Shown here: positions 54,056 to 64,000 of the stretch, one piece after another
How the letters are laid out: the number at the start of each line of letters is the position of its first letter
How positions within the stretch are numbered: the first letter of the stretch is position 1
Assembly (NCBI GenBank): GCA_964016875.1
Contig: OZ024724.1
Coordinates: 52,330,438 to 52,394,437 of the forward strand
Direction: 5' to 3'
Source: Fallopia convolvulus
Lineage: Eukaryota > Streptophyta > Magnoliopsida > Caryophyllales > Polygonaceae
Length of the DNA stretch: 64,000 nucleotides
Notes under the pieces: generated by a model
The model's input: the letters and a program-made list of their open reading frames with translations, nothing else
What the model was told of the DNA's origin: nothing
Database searches by the model: none
Position numbers and translations under genes: made by a program

Positions 54056-55667
54056 CTAGTTATACCCGTCGTGCCCTGTACGACTAAATAAACTAAAAAA
54101 AATAATATAAATTTTCATAATTTTTTAATTAAATTTAATTCTTTGAAATCTTTTAAATAAAAAGTTGAAAAGATAAAAAAAGGAGTAAAGATTGAATTTT
54201 TGAAGATAAAAAATCTTCTACATTTATATGAATAAGTCAAAAAGGAAATTAATGAAAAGATAATGTAATTATTTTTATCAAAATTCAATTTGGGCAAGTA
54301 ATTACCTAGATATTGAAAATTTTATTTTTTTTAATCAAATTTTCATTTAAGATAAACTTGTTACATATATAGATGAAAAGATAAAGATAAATTAATTTTC
54401 TTTATTTTTAATTAAATTCGAATTAAAATTTTTTTCACATAAATAGATATAAAGGAATGTAATTGAAAAAGATAAATCAATATAGATAAAAACTAATTTG
54501 TTAAATATAAGGTGGGGCCAAATCATAGATTTATAATGTGGGAATAATATGTATGAAAATTCCTATGTGGAACATGATAAGATCTTATGTGGCATGTAGT
54601 TTATAATTTTGTAAAAAAAACATGTATGAAAAATCATAGGTCTCACACTCCCACATGATAAGATTTTAGTAGAACCTTTACGTTAAATAAATTATCATAT
54701 AAAATATTTATAAAACCATTATTTTAGGTAGAATATTTCCTAAATTAATCTATCTTAATTTTTTTTAATATCCTAAAATAATTTCAACATTATTTTTATA
54801 TAAAATTTTACAATTGGTGTCATTTCAAACGGGTCAAAATTATTAAGGTAATCATACTATAATTTTGATGGATTAATGATAATTTATATATACAAAAACA
54901 TAAATAAAATTATTTGAATTAAAATCATTTAGTTTAAAAATCTTTTACAAAAAAAATATAAAAAGGTAAAAATAATCTAAATTCATGATTTTTTTTTATC
55001 AAATTCAATTCTTTAAAAACAATTTGAATAAAAAATAAAAATATAATTAATAAAAAAATGATGAAACAATATAAATCAATATTGAATTTTTTAATAGTAA
55101 GAAAATCATTTATATTTACATAATAATTCTAAAAGGAAACTAAGGAAAATATAATAATTTTTTTTATCAAAAGTCAATTTAGGCAAGTAATTATCTCGAT
55201 ATTAAAAGTTCTATTTTTTAATAAATTTTTTATTTAAGATAAATCTAATACACAAATAAATAAAAAGATAAAGATAAAATAATTTTTTTTAATTTTAAAT
55301 AAAATTCGAATTTTTTTCATACAAATAGATAGAAATTTTATTGGAAAAATAAATTATTATATCTATCTTAATATATAATATCTAATGTTTTGTAATTTAT
55401 TTTAATTTTAGATAAAATATTTTAGGTCTATCCTAATTCCTAATATATAGTACATAACATCTTTATTTTAGATATAATCTTTCCTACATTAATTTATCCT
55501 ATTTCTATATTATCCTAAAATAATATTAACATATATAAATTTTTAAAATAAAAAAATCCTACGTGGCAAAATCATAGGTGGCTTAACGTGGGAACGACAC
55601 GTAGGAAAATCCTAGATGGCGCAATGTGGTGGCTTTATTCCTGGCGTCTTTTATATATATACATAGA
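54056..55667 (-). mobile_element. Non-autonomous Helitron, 1.6 kb, minus strand
   Basis: On the minus strand it begins TCTATGTATATATATAAAAG (55667 down) and ends with the hairpin GTCGTACAGGGCACGAC, GGGTATAA and CTAG (54056-54059). Ends and the post-terminal GCCAC-rich words match the Helitrons at 27593 and 41308. The interior is extremely AT-rich with internal partial duplications (54110-54330 resembles 54990-55210) and no Rep/helicase frame. Confidence 0.85.
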
Positions 55668-55774
55668 TTTGAAGGTGGTTTTTTCTGCTTTGCAAATCTT
55701 TCTCCGGGTCAGATTAAAAACCCTAAAATTTTGAATTTTCCTCTCCCCAACGTATTGTTAGCTTCATGGGTCTA

Positions 55775-56470
55775 GGGATGTCAATGGGTCGGGTTGTGGG
55801 TAGGTGAAGCACTTCTACCATCCGACCAGCAAGTTAAAACGTCCCACCTGATGTACCCATCACATGTGAACTATTCTACCCGTCACCTAAATCATCCGTC
55901 GCCTGCTGGTTATATGAGTGACCCGTACACACCGGTATAACTGTTGTATAACCACTGTATTTTATGTCTATAAATAAATTATCATATATAAACTTAAACA
56001 AATATTCATAATCTATACATAAACAAAAACAAATCTCATAAGTAATAATATTCAAGGCATCATGTTATATGAGGAACAAACAAATATCAAAATAGAGTCA
56101 AAGATGGGTTACGAAACAAATTACTTAATTATCTGGGAAACAAATCCCATAACACATAGAGTCAAAGATGCATAAAAAATATTAAATGCTAATGTCAATT
56201 AAGAGCTTTATCAAAGGTCCGAAATGGGTTATATGGGTGACTTCAAAAGCCCACACACATATTAGAAATTTTGGGTTGAAATGGGTTACACGGGTGGTTT
56301 GGGTGAAACAGGTGATGGATCGCTTGACGGGTCGATTGATGGGTCGGGTTATTGGGTGATAAAATCTCACCCTTACCCGACCCATAACCCGTTCTCTTGT
56401 CACCCAAACTGCACGTCACCCGTTTTGTTTGGATTTTCGTCGTTTATTTCGGGTGGGTTAAACGGGTGAG
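55775..56470. repeat. GGGTCGGGT-type repeat, probable hAT-derived element
   Basis: Begins near TAGGGATGTCAATGGGTCGGG, a start used by hAT MITEs in many plants, and has clusters of GGGT/ACCC words at 55780-55930 and 56220-56470. I found no matching right end, so it may be truncated by the TRIM that starts at 56499. Confidence 0.45.
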
Positions 56471-56498
56471 ACAAACACTATTTTACAAACACTTATAT

Positions 56499-56933
56499 TA
56501 TTGGAATACTCATCCCATATCGGAAATTTAAAGAGATATAAGCCAGTATATATACTCTTGGGTTACTCCTCTTATTGCCAATTGGTTTTAGGATGGAACC
56601 CCATTGAACTTGTGTACTAGGCTTACGTATGCCCGTGGCCCATGAAGCTTCACATGGTGGCCCACGAAGTTTGACATAGTATCAGAGCGAGGTTACCGGC
56701 CGCAAACCCAGTGTTGGTCTTCCTGCCGCCTGTTTCTGCGTTTCTTGTGCATGGGTGATTTACACCCACGGTTGGTCTGGCTAGAAAGAGATTGAGATGC
56801 CCACCATATATATCCTTGGATTACTCCTCCTATTGTCAATTGATTTTAGGATGGAACCCCATTGGGCTTGTGTATTGGGCTTACGTATGCACGTGGCCAT
56901 GAAGCTTCACATGGTGGCCCACAAAGTTTGACA
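56499..56933 (+). mobile_element. TRIM-type LTR element (435 bp)
   Basis: LTR 1 is 56499-56676. The primer site TAGTATCAGAGCGAGG follows; relatives have TGGTATCAGAGC, matching initiator methionine tRNA. A 110-bp interior ends in AGAAAGAGATTGAGATG, then comes a second LTR of about 134 bp (to 56933) lacking the first 45 bp. The LTRs share CTTGGRTTACTCCTC, TTTTAGGATGGAACCCCATT and GAAGCTTCACATGGTGGCCC. TATAT on both sides (56494-56498, 56934-56938) could be the target duplication, though it is low complexity. Confidence 0.85.
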
Positions 56934-56942
56934 TATATTAAT

Positions 56943-57393
56943 GGTCTATTTGGTGCAATTTAAATTGAACGTAAGAAAACTTATCAAAGCTTACGCAAAA
57001 AAATAAGATCCCGCACAAACATTCCACTCGCGTAGTTGATGGAAAAACTTAACAAAATTTAATAGCGTTGAAAGTAGTTGAAATTTGCCCAAAATATAAA
57101 TGATTATATCCCCCAAGTTTATATGAGCTTATGGGAAGCTTACCAAATTTTTTCATGTAATACCTTTAAATTATAAATAATTTATTTTTAAATTTATTTA
57201 ATTATCCTTTTTCGTAATTTATAGCTTTATTATTTAGGAAATCAAGTTCAATCAATTTTTTGTATACCGAACAAATAAAAAATTTATCCACTAAAATATT
57301 GAATTCTAGCTATAAAATTCAGCTTCTAAATAAGTTTTAACTTCAACTCATATCAACTTAAGCTCATATTAGTTTCATAACGCTGAATGGACC
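56943..57393. mobile_element. Probable MITE with GGTCYATTTGG-type ends
   Basis: Begins GGTCTATTTGGTGC and ends AACGCTGAATGGACC, an imperfect inverted pair. Flanks read TTAAT and TTAAC. The AT-rich 451-bp interior has no coding capacity. Confidence 0.5.
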
Positions 57394-57494
57394 TTAACTA
57401 TATATCGAGTAAAAAAAAAGTGGGGAATGGAAAATTTTATATTAAATATCAGGAATAATGGGTCAACGACCGAGCCTTCCTTCGTGATCGTCAG

Positions 57495-57677
57495 ATATGT
57501 GTATGGATATAAATGATATCCATATTTTGATGTCAATATCAAACGTTAAATATTGTTTGATATATGAGGATTTCGATATCTGTTATATCAGAGTAATATC
57601 AAGTTGAAATCAAAGTGTTATTTTGATATTCCCAAAATTTTTTTTATCAAGGATATCATTTATATCCATACACATAT
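57495..57677. mobile_element. 183-bp element with perfect 27-bp terminal inverted repeats
   Basis: 57495-57521 and 57651-57677 are exact reverse complements (ATATGTGTATGGATATAAAT... inward). The interior is rich in GATATC words. If the outermost TA pairs are the target duplication it could be Stowaway-like, but the terminus is not the usual CTCCCTCCGT. The superfamily is unassigned. Confidence 0.75.
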
Positions 57678-57984
57678 TCTATATTTTGCGTTTTGTTCCA
57701 CTGAAGTTTATTAGAAACTCTATATGTAGAGTTTTAAAAACTCTATTGTAAATTAGTGAATCCTAGGAGAAAAAATATACTGATAGAATTTTTGTTAAAC
57801 TCCACTATAACTAAACTCTAAATTTTTTTTTGGAAAAGGTAAGATTATATTTCCAAAAGGCTATACAAGATAGCTACAACAGCCGTAAAAAGCCGGCTTA
57901 GTTCAGAGAGTTACACTGAAAAATCGGTTAGTGAAATCAACACACAAGATCCACTCGGGCTACACTCATAGAATGACAAAGAAA

Positions 57985-58719
57985 TTAATTAATTCCCAGA
58001 TATCTAAACCATGATTCGGCCGTCTTATCTTTGCTGCGGAGTCTTCCGCGTAGCCGTGCCTTGACTTCTCCAATTGCCTTAATCGCGCAATCAACAGCAC
58101 TTGTGTCAACATCTTCGAAGCACTTTTTGTTCCTAGCCGTCCATACATGGTAGACAGCAGCGTTGAACGCCGCTATTCTAATCCGAAAAACATGGGTGTT
58201 TTTGTTGTTGCTGTCACCAAACCACCGCAGCCACTCGTTGATACTGTTGAGGTTTGTCTCTACCCCCACCCACTTCATGATGTATGACAAGACACGAGAA
58301 GAGTAGTGGCAGGAAAACCACCTGTGTTCCGTCGTTTCAGTTGTAGCTTGGCACAAGGGGCAGGAGTCTTCAATGGTCAGCCCCATGTTGCTGAGTCGAG
58401 AGCGAGTGGGTGCTCTGTCTTGGCTTGCAAGCCATGTGATGAAGGCATGCCTTGGTATGCTGCTGCGGGACCAGATGCACTCGCCCCAACTGGTACACTC
58501 ACCCCGTGGTCTCCACTGATCATAGAAGAAATTAGCTCGTTGGGATGGAGAAGCAGCCTCCCACATACGCAACCACATATTAGGGTCGGTAGTAGATTTG
58601 ACTTCATCAACAAGTTGCCGGGTTCTGATAATGCTTTTCCAAACACCACTGTTGCCGCCTTTTTCTTCCATTGCCCATAGATCTCTCCCTCGGATGATAG
58701 TGGCTTTGGTCCATTTCAC
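57985..58719 (-). pseudogene. LINE copy 3 ORF2 C-terminus (zf-RVT)
   Basis: A 244-codon frame. IWSRSSIPRHAFITWLASQD is followed by the C-x2-C ... H ... C zinc module (CPLCQATTETTEHRWFSC), then AVYHVWTARNKKCFED and an arginine-rich end. It is one frame off from the RT segment. The usual stretch between RT and zf-RVT with W-x-x-V-C...PK.EGGLG is absent, so an internal deletion plus frameshift near 58700-58760 separates the parts. It terminates about 160 bp before the A tail, so the lack of RNase H is original or ancient. Confidence 0.85.
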
Positions 58720-60415
58720 CCAAAGTTATCTTTATTCTTATCAATGTCATGGATGTGTATGTGATCCCCCACAGGACAGATTTTATGAGTTTGAGGCGGC
58801 CGGAATAAGAAAGGGATTTGGCCGCCCAACTGTTGAGGCGGGTACGAATCTTGTTCAGGAACCTGTTATAATCATTGATGCGCAGAGTGCAGGAATGGAG
58901 GGGGACGCCCAAGTAGGTGATTGGGAGAGCCCCCTCTTCAAAGCCGAGGGTGTAAAGGAGAAAGCTCTTCATGGTTTGGTCGATTCCACCAAGGAAAGCC
59001 CTTGATTTCCCAAGGTTACAAAAGAGGCCAGACTGGTTGGAAAAGGAATCAAGGGCATTTTTTAGAACAACCACAGAGGAAGGGTCGGCCTTGCACATAA
59101 GGAAAAGGTCATCAGCGAAAGCAAGGTGGCTAAGTTTCAGCTTCCGGCATCTGGGATGGAATTTAAACTCATGACAAGCCGTCTTTCTCGCAAGCAACCG
59201 GTTGAGATATTCCATAGCTAAGGCAAATAGGTAGGGAGCCATTGGGTCCCCTTGACGGATGCCTCTAGTGCCTTGGAAGAACCCTACTAGCCCCCCATTA
59301 ACATTGATTGAAGAGGATGCAGTAGAGACACAGCCCCTGACCCACTGGATGAAGCTTTGAGGGAACCCGAGACCTTCCATAACATTCCAAAGAAAGGTCC
59401 AATCGAGTGTGTCGTACGCCTTCCTGAGATCCACTTTGAGCGCGCAGCTGGGGGATAGGTTGGCTCGTCCGTAGTGCTTGAGAATATCCTGACACACCAT
59501 AATATTGCTCCATGTTCCCCGCCCCGGAACGAAGGCGCCTTGTTTCACGTCAACAATGTTCCCCAGGACATGACTCATCCTCTTTGCAATCACTTTGGAA
59601 ATGATTTTGTAAAGGATATTACAACACGAGATAGGCCGGAAATCTGTCAAATCGGTAGGGGAAGGAACTTTTGGGATGAGATGAATGGTTGTGGTGTTCA
59701 CTTGTTTGAGGAGGCGGCCTGTTCTAAAGAAATCCTTGACGGCCATGCAGACCTCGTCACCTATGTGGTTCCAGGCTTTTTTGAAGAAGGTGCTATTGAA
59801 GCCGTCGGGGCCGGGGGATTTGTCATCTAGGACGGAGAAAAGGGATTTTCGAATTTCATCCGATGAAACCTCGGCTGTCAGGAATTCAGATTCAGACTGA
59901 TTTAATTGAGGTCCAAGGCCGAAGACAGAGGGATCAACGGGGGAGAAGGGAGTGGTAGGAGGGCCAAGAAGGTTTTGGTAGAAGGCTTCAATCATCTCGT
60001 TTATCTGCTGGCTGTCCGAGATCAGATTTCCCTGGTGATCTCTGATGGCGATTATAGAGGAAGCATTCCTCTTTTGTTTGATAGTTGCGTGGAAGAATTT
60101 TGAACTTTCGTCACCAAGATTGATCCATCTAGTTTTCGCTCGCTGTGCTAGATCGGAATGAACAAGATCTTGGAGATCTTTCATCTTATTTATCGCCACT
60201 TTTTCCTCAGAGATCAAAAAGGGGTCAAGGGGTCTAGCTCTCAAAGTCGTTTGGATATCAGCCAAGGTTTGTTTTTGCTGGTGAAGGTCCCCTTCAATGT
60301 CGCTGTAGCTGGCTGAATTTAATCGCTTGAGCTGATTCTTAAGGAGCCTCAGTTTTTGTACGACCGTGAACATACGACAACCCTGGATTCTAGTAGCCCA
60401 AACTTCAGCAATCAA
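58607..60415 (-). pseudogene. LINE copy 3 ORF2 reverse transcriptase
   Basis: A 602-codon open segment in the same frame as the endonuclease upstream; only one TGA (60485-60487) separates them. Motifs: KTRWINLGDESSKFFHATIK, DDKSPGPDGFNSTFFKKAW, LIPKVPSPTDLTDFRPISCC, GAFVPGRGTWSNIMVCQDI, VDLRKAYDTLDW, GIRQGDPMAPYLFALAMEYL, then motif C LAFADDLFLM with both aspartates intact. GLFCNLGKSRAFLGG and ITYLGVPL follow. It is the only RT in this window with an intact catalytic box. The last 35 codons are out of frame relative to the domain. Confidence 0.9.
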
Positions 60416-60484
60416 GTCAGCAAACCGACTATCTTTAGCCCAGATGTTCCTAAAACGAAAGGGGATTTTCCGTGGGATGGGTGA

Positions 60485-61198
60485 TCAAAGTTTTATGATG
60501 CAAGGGGAGTGATCAGAGGTCCTCCTGTTGTCAAAGAAGGCGTTGGCCAACGGCATGAAGTTAAGCCAAGCGACATTATGTAGGGAGCGGTCAATTTTCC
60601 TCAAAATGCGGTTGGGCCCGAGTTGGGAGTTGGTCCATGTGTAAAAATTCCCCGAGGACTGCATATCATTCAAGTCAGTGGCTTGGGTGAAACTGAGCAA
60701 GCGTTTGCAAGGCAGACCTAGAGATCCGTCTCCACTCAAGTGCTCATTAGGGGAGCAAATGGCGTTAAAATCGCCCATGACCAGCCAGGGAAGGTTCACA
60801 AAACTATGGAGGGCAGCCAAATCACACCAGAGTCTTTCTCTTTGAGTGGGGACAATGGAGGCATAAAGAACAGTAATCAGAAAATTGCGATCAAGGCCAT
60901 TTAAATTGGCCTGGCAGTGGACGAATTGGTCGTTTGAGGAGATAATACTAATGTTGATTCGAGTGGGGTCCCAAAGAAGCCATATACGGATGTAGTCACC
61001 AGAGGATCCATTGTTGTGTTGATTCCAGGTTTGCAAAAAGTTGTTAGTCTTAGACAAAAAGTTCTGGTTACGGATTCTAGACTCGAGAATACCTATAAAG
61101 CAAAGATTATGATCTTGAATGAGATCTTTTATTGCATTCCGCTTAGAGTGTGTGTTACACCCTCTTACGTTCCAAAAGCCAAGATTACTTCTATCCAT
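60485..61198 (-). pseudogene. LINE copy 3 ORF2 endonuclease
   Basis: The ATG at 61198-61196 overlaps the ORF1 stop (61193-61191) within ATGGATAG, so I take this as the ORF2 start rather than the upstream in-frame ATG near 61255, which would run back through ORF1. The frame opens MDRSNLGFWNVRGCN. It shows the catalytic region GILESRIRNQNF, then LPWLVMGDFNAI (D and N present) and DNRRTSDHSPCII (the SDH box). It ends at TGA 60485-60487; a CGA to TGA change would restore continuity with the RT frame, as relatives have no stop here. The enzyme nicks target DNA to prime reverse transcription. Confidence 0.9.
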
Positions 61199-61917
61199 GG
61201 GGAAGGGGGTTGGCGGGGGTGGGGGGATTATTCTTGGCGAGGCTTGTTCCTGCAATGTTCAAAACCACTTCAAGTTTGCCTTCAAGGGGGTGACTCTTTT
61301 TTGGCCTTTGACCAAGGTCGCTTTTGGGGAGTGGGGGGAACTCGGCTAGGGAAGGCTCGGTCGAGGGGTTAACTTTTTCAGTTGGGTTGACAGAAGGGGC
61401 TGGTGCAATTTGAGAGAGCTGAGGGCTCGGGTTTTGGTTCGCAACAGTCTCATCTGAAGGATGGGTTTTGGGATTGGTTGGGTTGGTTGAGGGCGGCTTC
61501 GAAGGCCGCTTTTGCACCCAACTTTGTTGGAGATTGGTGTTAGCCCCGCCCCTTCCCCTGGGTCTTTGAGCGTGCTCGCGATTAGTGGCCTTCACTAGTC
61601 CATTACACTCTCCTTCTCTATGACCAAAGCAGTTACACTTGCAGCATGACCACGGTTTCCAATCAAAAATAACCGGCTGGTGGATCACTTCTCCTTCAGG
61701 GCTTCGGATATTGATAACCTCTCTAGCTGCGTGTCTCGCGTCTACCTCAACGAGGATCCTTGCAAAGGAGATACGGTCCCATTGGTTTGTCAGCCTGTCA
61801 GTCGAGATTGGAGTTCCTAGCGAAGTGCCGATCTTGCTCAGGGCTGTAGGGGACCAGAATCTGAAGTCAAACCCCGGGACAGAGGCCCAAAGAGGGAGGG
61901 ACGAGAAGCTCTTTGAT
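61191..61917 (-). pseudogene. LINE copy 3 ORF1, 5'-truncated
   Basis: The C-terminal part of a DUF4283-type ORF1 protein: SFSSLPLWASVPGFDFRFWS, TDRLTNQWDRISFARILVEV, then a CX2CX4HX4C knuckle (CCKCNCFGHREGEC). It then has a proline/asparagine-rich tail (61250-61480), ending NPLPHG at the TAG overlapping the ORF2 start. The N-terminal 70-100 residues are missing because the copy is truncated at about 61917. In complete LINEs this protein binds the RNA. Confidence 0.88.
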
Positions 61918-64000
61918 ATCACTTATACTCATACCTTGATATTTATACCGATATTGATATATCTAATATCTTAGATATCGATACCAAACGAGCCTTTATA
62001 TCATTTATAATTAAATTAAGCCTTTTTTACCTTTATTAAAAAGGTGGTGATTAATCTTACATTGGATAAGCAATATAAAATTCTCACAAAATTTTAAAAC
62101 GGCATCTTTCTTGAGCTCCAGACTTTTAGTTCCAAAGTAATTTCACTTGCAAGGGAAATGGGTAAATAATTGAAGCATATAATATCACGTACTTTAACAT
62201 GTACTATTATTGATTTAGAATGATTTCATAAATTTACATTCTTCATCATAGCCTATTGAGGGGGGGAATTTCTAAAAAAGTAAAAGAACAACAAAATGGA
62301 ATATCAAGAAAGTGAGATTTTAGATATGATTTACATATTTGTTTAGGGTCGGATACAAGAAAATGGAAACAGAGATCGAATATCAGAGAACACGATAAGC
62401 AACAAAAAAACAGAATTGATCATAATTGAATAATAAGATTTGAAAGGGCGAAAGCCAACTTTGTACGAAGCAGATTTTGCATAAAGCTAAATCTCATGAA
62501 TTTACAGGTTAAAGCTAATTAGATGTGATATTGTTGAGCAAACAGATTCCATAGAGACCTCTTGTTATGCCGTGTTCGTGTAATGTTTTAACTTTTAAGT
62601 ATGGGATTAGTTAGAGTGTTTAAAGATGGTGATAGCGAAATGCCTAATTTGCATCATTAAAAGGAGAGGCTTTAAAGTGATGGATTCTTTTCAAAGCACA
62701 AAAGTTACGGTTCTTGCTTTATCATTAATTGTTCCTTTCGGCTTATTCTTTGTTCATGCTCGATCGACCGATACTTGTTCTTACCAACTTAACTTATACG
62801 TTTGACAAATTTCTAAGGTGGATTCTGTTGGGTTTTGATGACTGATTAAGTTTTGGCAAAAAAGGAAGAAGAAGCGGACTAGAGGAGGCAAGATGTGACC
62901 GCGTCTTGCAGGCCTGATACCCCCAAACGTAGTTATTCTGACGAACTGGGTCAATAAACTCTTGTGTTCTTGTCTTGTTTCTTTTATTTCTCTCTTCTCT
63001 TAGTGTGTGTTCTCCCTTATTGTAGGAGTTAAATTTCCGAATAGATTTATAATCACATACTTAAGTCAAATTATTTCCGTTTAAGGGATTATTTATTGGC
63101 AAACTACAGAAACATAAACGAAAGTGAAACAAATTTAGTCCACTTTTGTCATAATATATTGATGAAAATTTTATTCTTAACTTATGGCCCTCTTATTAGT
63201 GTGTCTAGAAGAGAGCGGAAGAGAATGACCTCAATATTTAGAAACTTACTCCTATTTGAAGAATGATTAGAGAGCCGCCAACACATTTTATATAGAATGT
63301 GAGGTGTCGTAAGATAAGATGGAGCTTTTCGTCAATGTATAGAAATACTCAAGCTTATTAGATCAGTTTTCTTTCTCTTTATGTTTCTATAGTTTGGTGT
63401 TAGCCAATTAGCTATGCTAGCCTTCCCATATTTTGATATATATTGATGTTACTTATTATAATTTTTACAATTTTACCTTAAAAAACTCACCTTAATATTA
63501 TATCATGTACTATTCTTTCAAAAATTGCTTCAACTATATCACACCAAATTATAACGGGTATTTTCAGCCCAAAAAAAGTTTATAACGGGTATTATAATTT
63601 CTAGCAACTAGTAAACTGGAAACGTGGCAGTACTGTATTAACTAAAACATTATAATTTAAGTTAATTTACTAATATCAAATTCGTAATATATATGAATTA
63701 TCTAAAATCACTAAAACTATTTAGATGATATCAAATCGTTATTATTCATTTTTTATCGCTTAATTGTTTCTTCTTTACCCATATCAAAGTACTTCAATTG
63801 TTGACAATTAAAGATGAATATTTTATTCACAATGCATTATTTACCTTTTTAAAAATTATATTATTCTACATATATTTTTTAATTTTTTTTGAGCGGGAAA
63901 GAATTAGGTCAAATCATAGGTCATCCTATAACATCTTTATGGATGAGGACATGAAGTTCATAATGAATATGTATTTGATTGGTACTACAAGAATGTTGTA
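61918..64000. other. Unassigned AT-rich DNA to the right edge
   Basis: 61918-62010 is GATATC-rich and ends GATACCAAACGAGCC, a MITE-like edge into which the LINE may have inserted. Beyond it I see no gene; the word TATAACGGGTATT occurs twice at 63550-63597. No tRNA, LTR or domain-bearing frame. Confidence 0.45.

Larger units (their letters stand above)
57824..61917 (-). mobile_element. Plant L1-type LINE, best-preserved copy (copy 3)
   Basis: Minus-strand element of about 4.1 kb: truncated ORF1 (61191-61917), ORF2 with endonuclease and RT in one frame, then zf-RVT, then a short 3' region and an A tail (T run at 57820-57830). It is 5'-truncated within ORF1, where the frame meets GATATC-rich MITE-like DNA. 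There is no RNase H domain, unlike copies 1 and 2. No target duplication was found. It is the youngest-looking LINE in the window by frame integrity. Confidence 0.9.

Overview
This is nuclear DNA from a flowering plant, most likely a eudicot. The evidence is one spliced plant gene of the NPR/BLADE-ON-PETIOLE family surrounded by AT-rich DNA packed with plant transposable elements: Athila-type and chromovirus Ty3/gypsy, SIRE-like Ty1/copia, plant L1 LINEs, hAT, Helitron, Tourist- and Stowaway-type MITEs, a TRIM and a Cassandra-type LTR. I see no bacterial, organellar or viral genome features. I cannot name the species.

Layout. 1-1.1 kb: decayed SIRE-like copia reverse transcriptase. 1.6-1.8 kb: Tourist-like MITE. 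2.6-10.5 kb: a decayed minus-strand LINE sitting inside an AT-rich minisatellite. 11.0-12.8 kb: (GA)n microsatellite and a 5'-truncated second LINE. 13.6-15.6 kb: minus-strand hAT transposase remnant, cut by the next element. 15.6-26.3 kb: non-autonomous Athila-type LTR retrotransposon arranged LTR-internal-LTR-partial internal. 27.3-28.1 kb: Stowaway MITE and Helitron. 28.4-33.8 kb: chromovirus with two short LTRs. 35.5-37.0 kb: a 1.5-kb non-autonomous LTR element, followed by a Tourist MITE (37.7 kb) and a solo LTR with target duplication (38.2 kb). 38.6-42.8 kb: copia remnant, degraded LTR with a nested Helitron, and a LINE RNase H scrap. 43.9 kb: solo LTR carrying a 5S-rRNA-like segment. 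47.0-53.2 kb: the host gene and its flanks, including three hAT MITEs. 54.1-57.7 kb: 1.6-kb Helitron, TRIM and MITEs. 57.8-61.9 kb: the best-preserved LINE. 61.9-64 kb: nothing recognised.

The one convincing host gene is the two-exon BOP/NPR5-6-like gene at 48865-51302 (485 codons counted without the stop), a BTB-ankyrin transcriptional co-regulator. Everything else reads as transposon or unassigned intergenic DNA. Several elements form families inside the window. An autonomous-type hAT and a 306-bp MITE share a terminus. A chromovirus, a small non-autonomous element and a solo LTR share LTR ends. Three Helitrons share ends. Two hAT MITEs flank the host gene in opposite orientation.

I did not find a new enzymatic system. 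The most unusual items are the tandem LTR array, whose divergence pattern suggests unequal recombination; the GCGCAAT-word arrays repeated in three parts of that element and lying at its breakpoint; and the parent/derivative LTR family at 28-39 kb.
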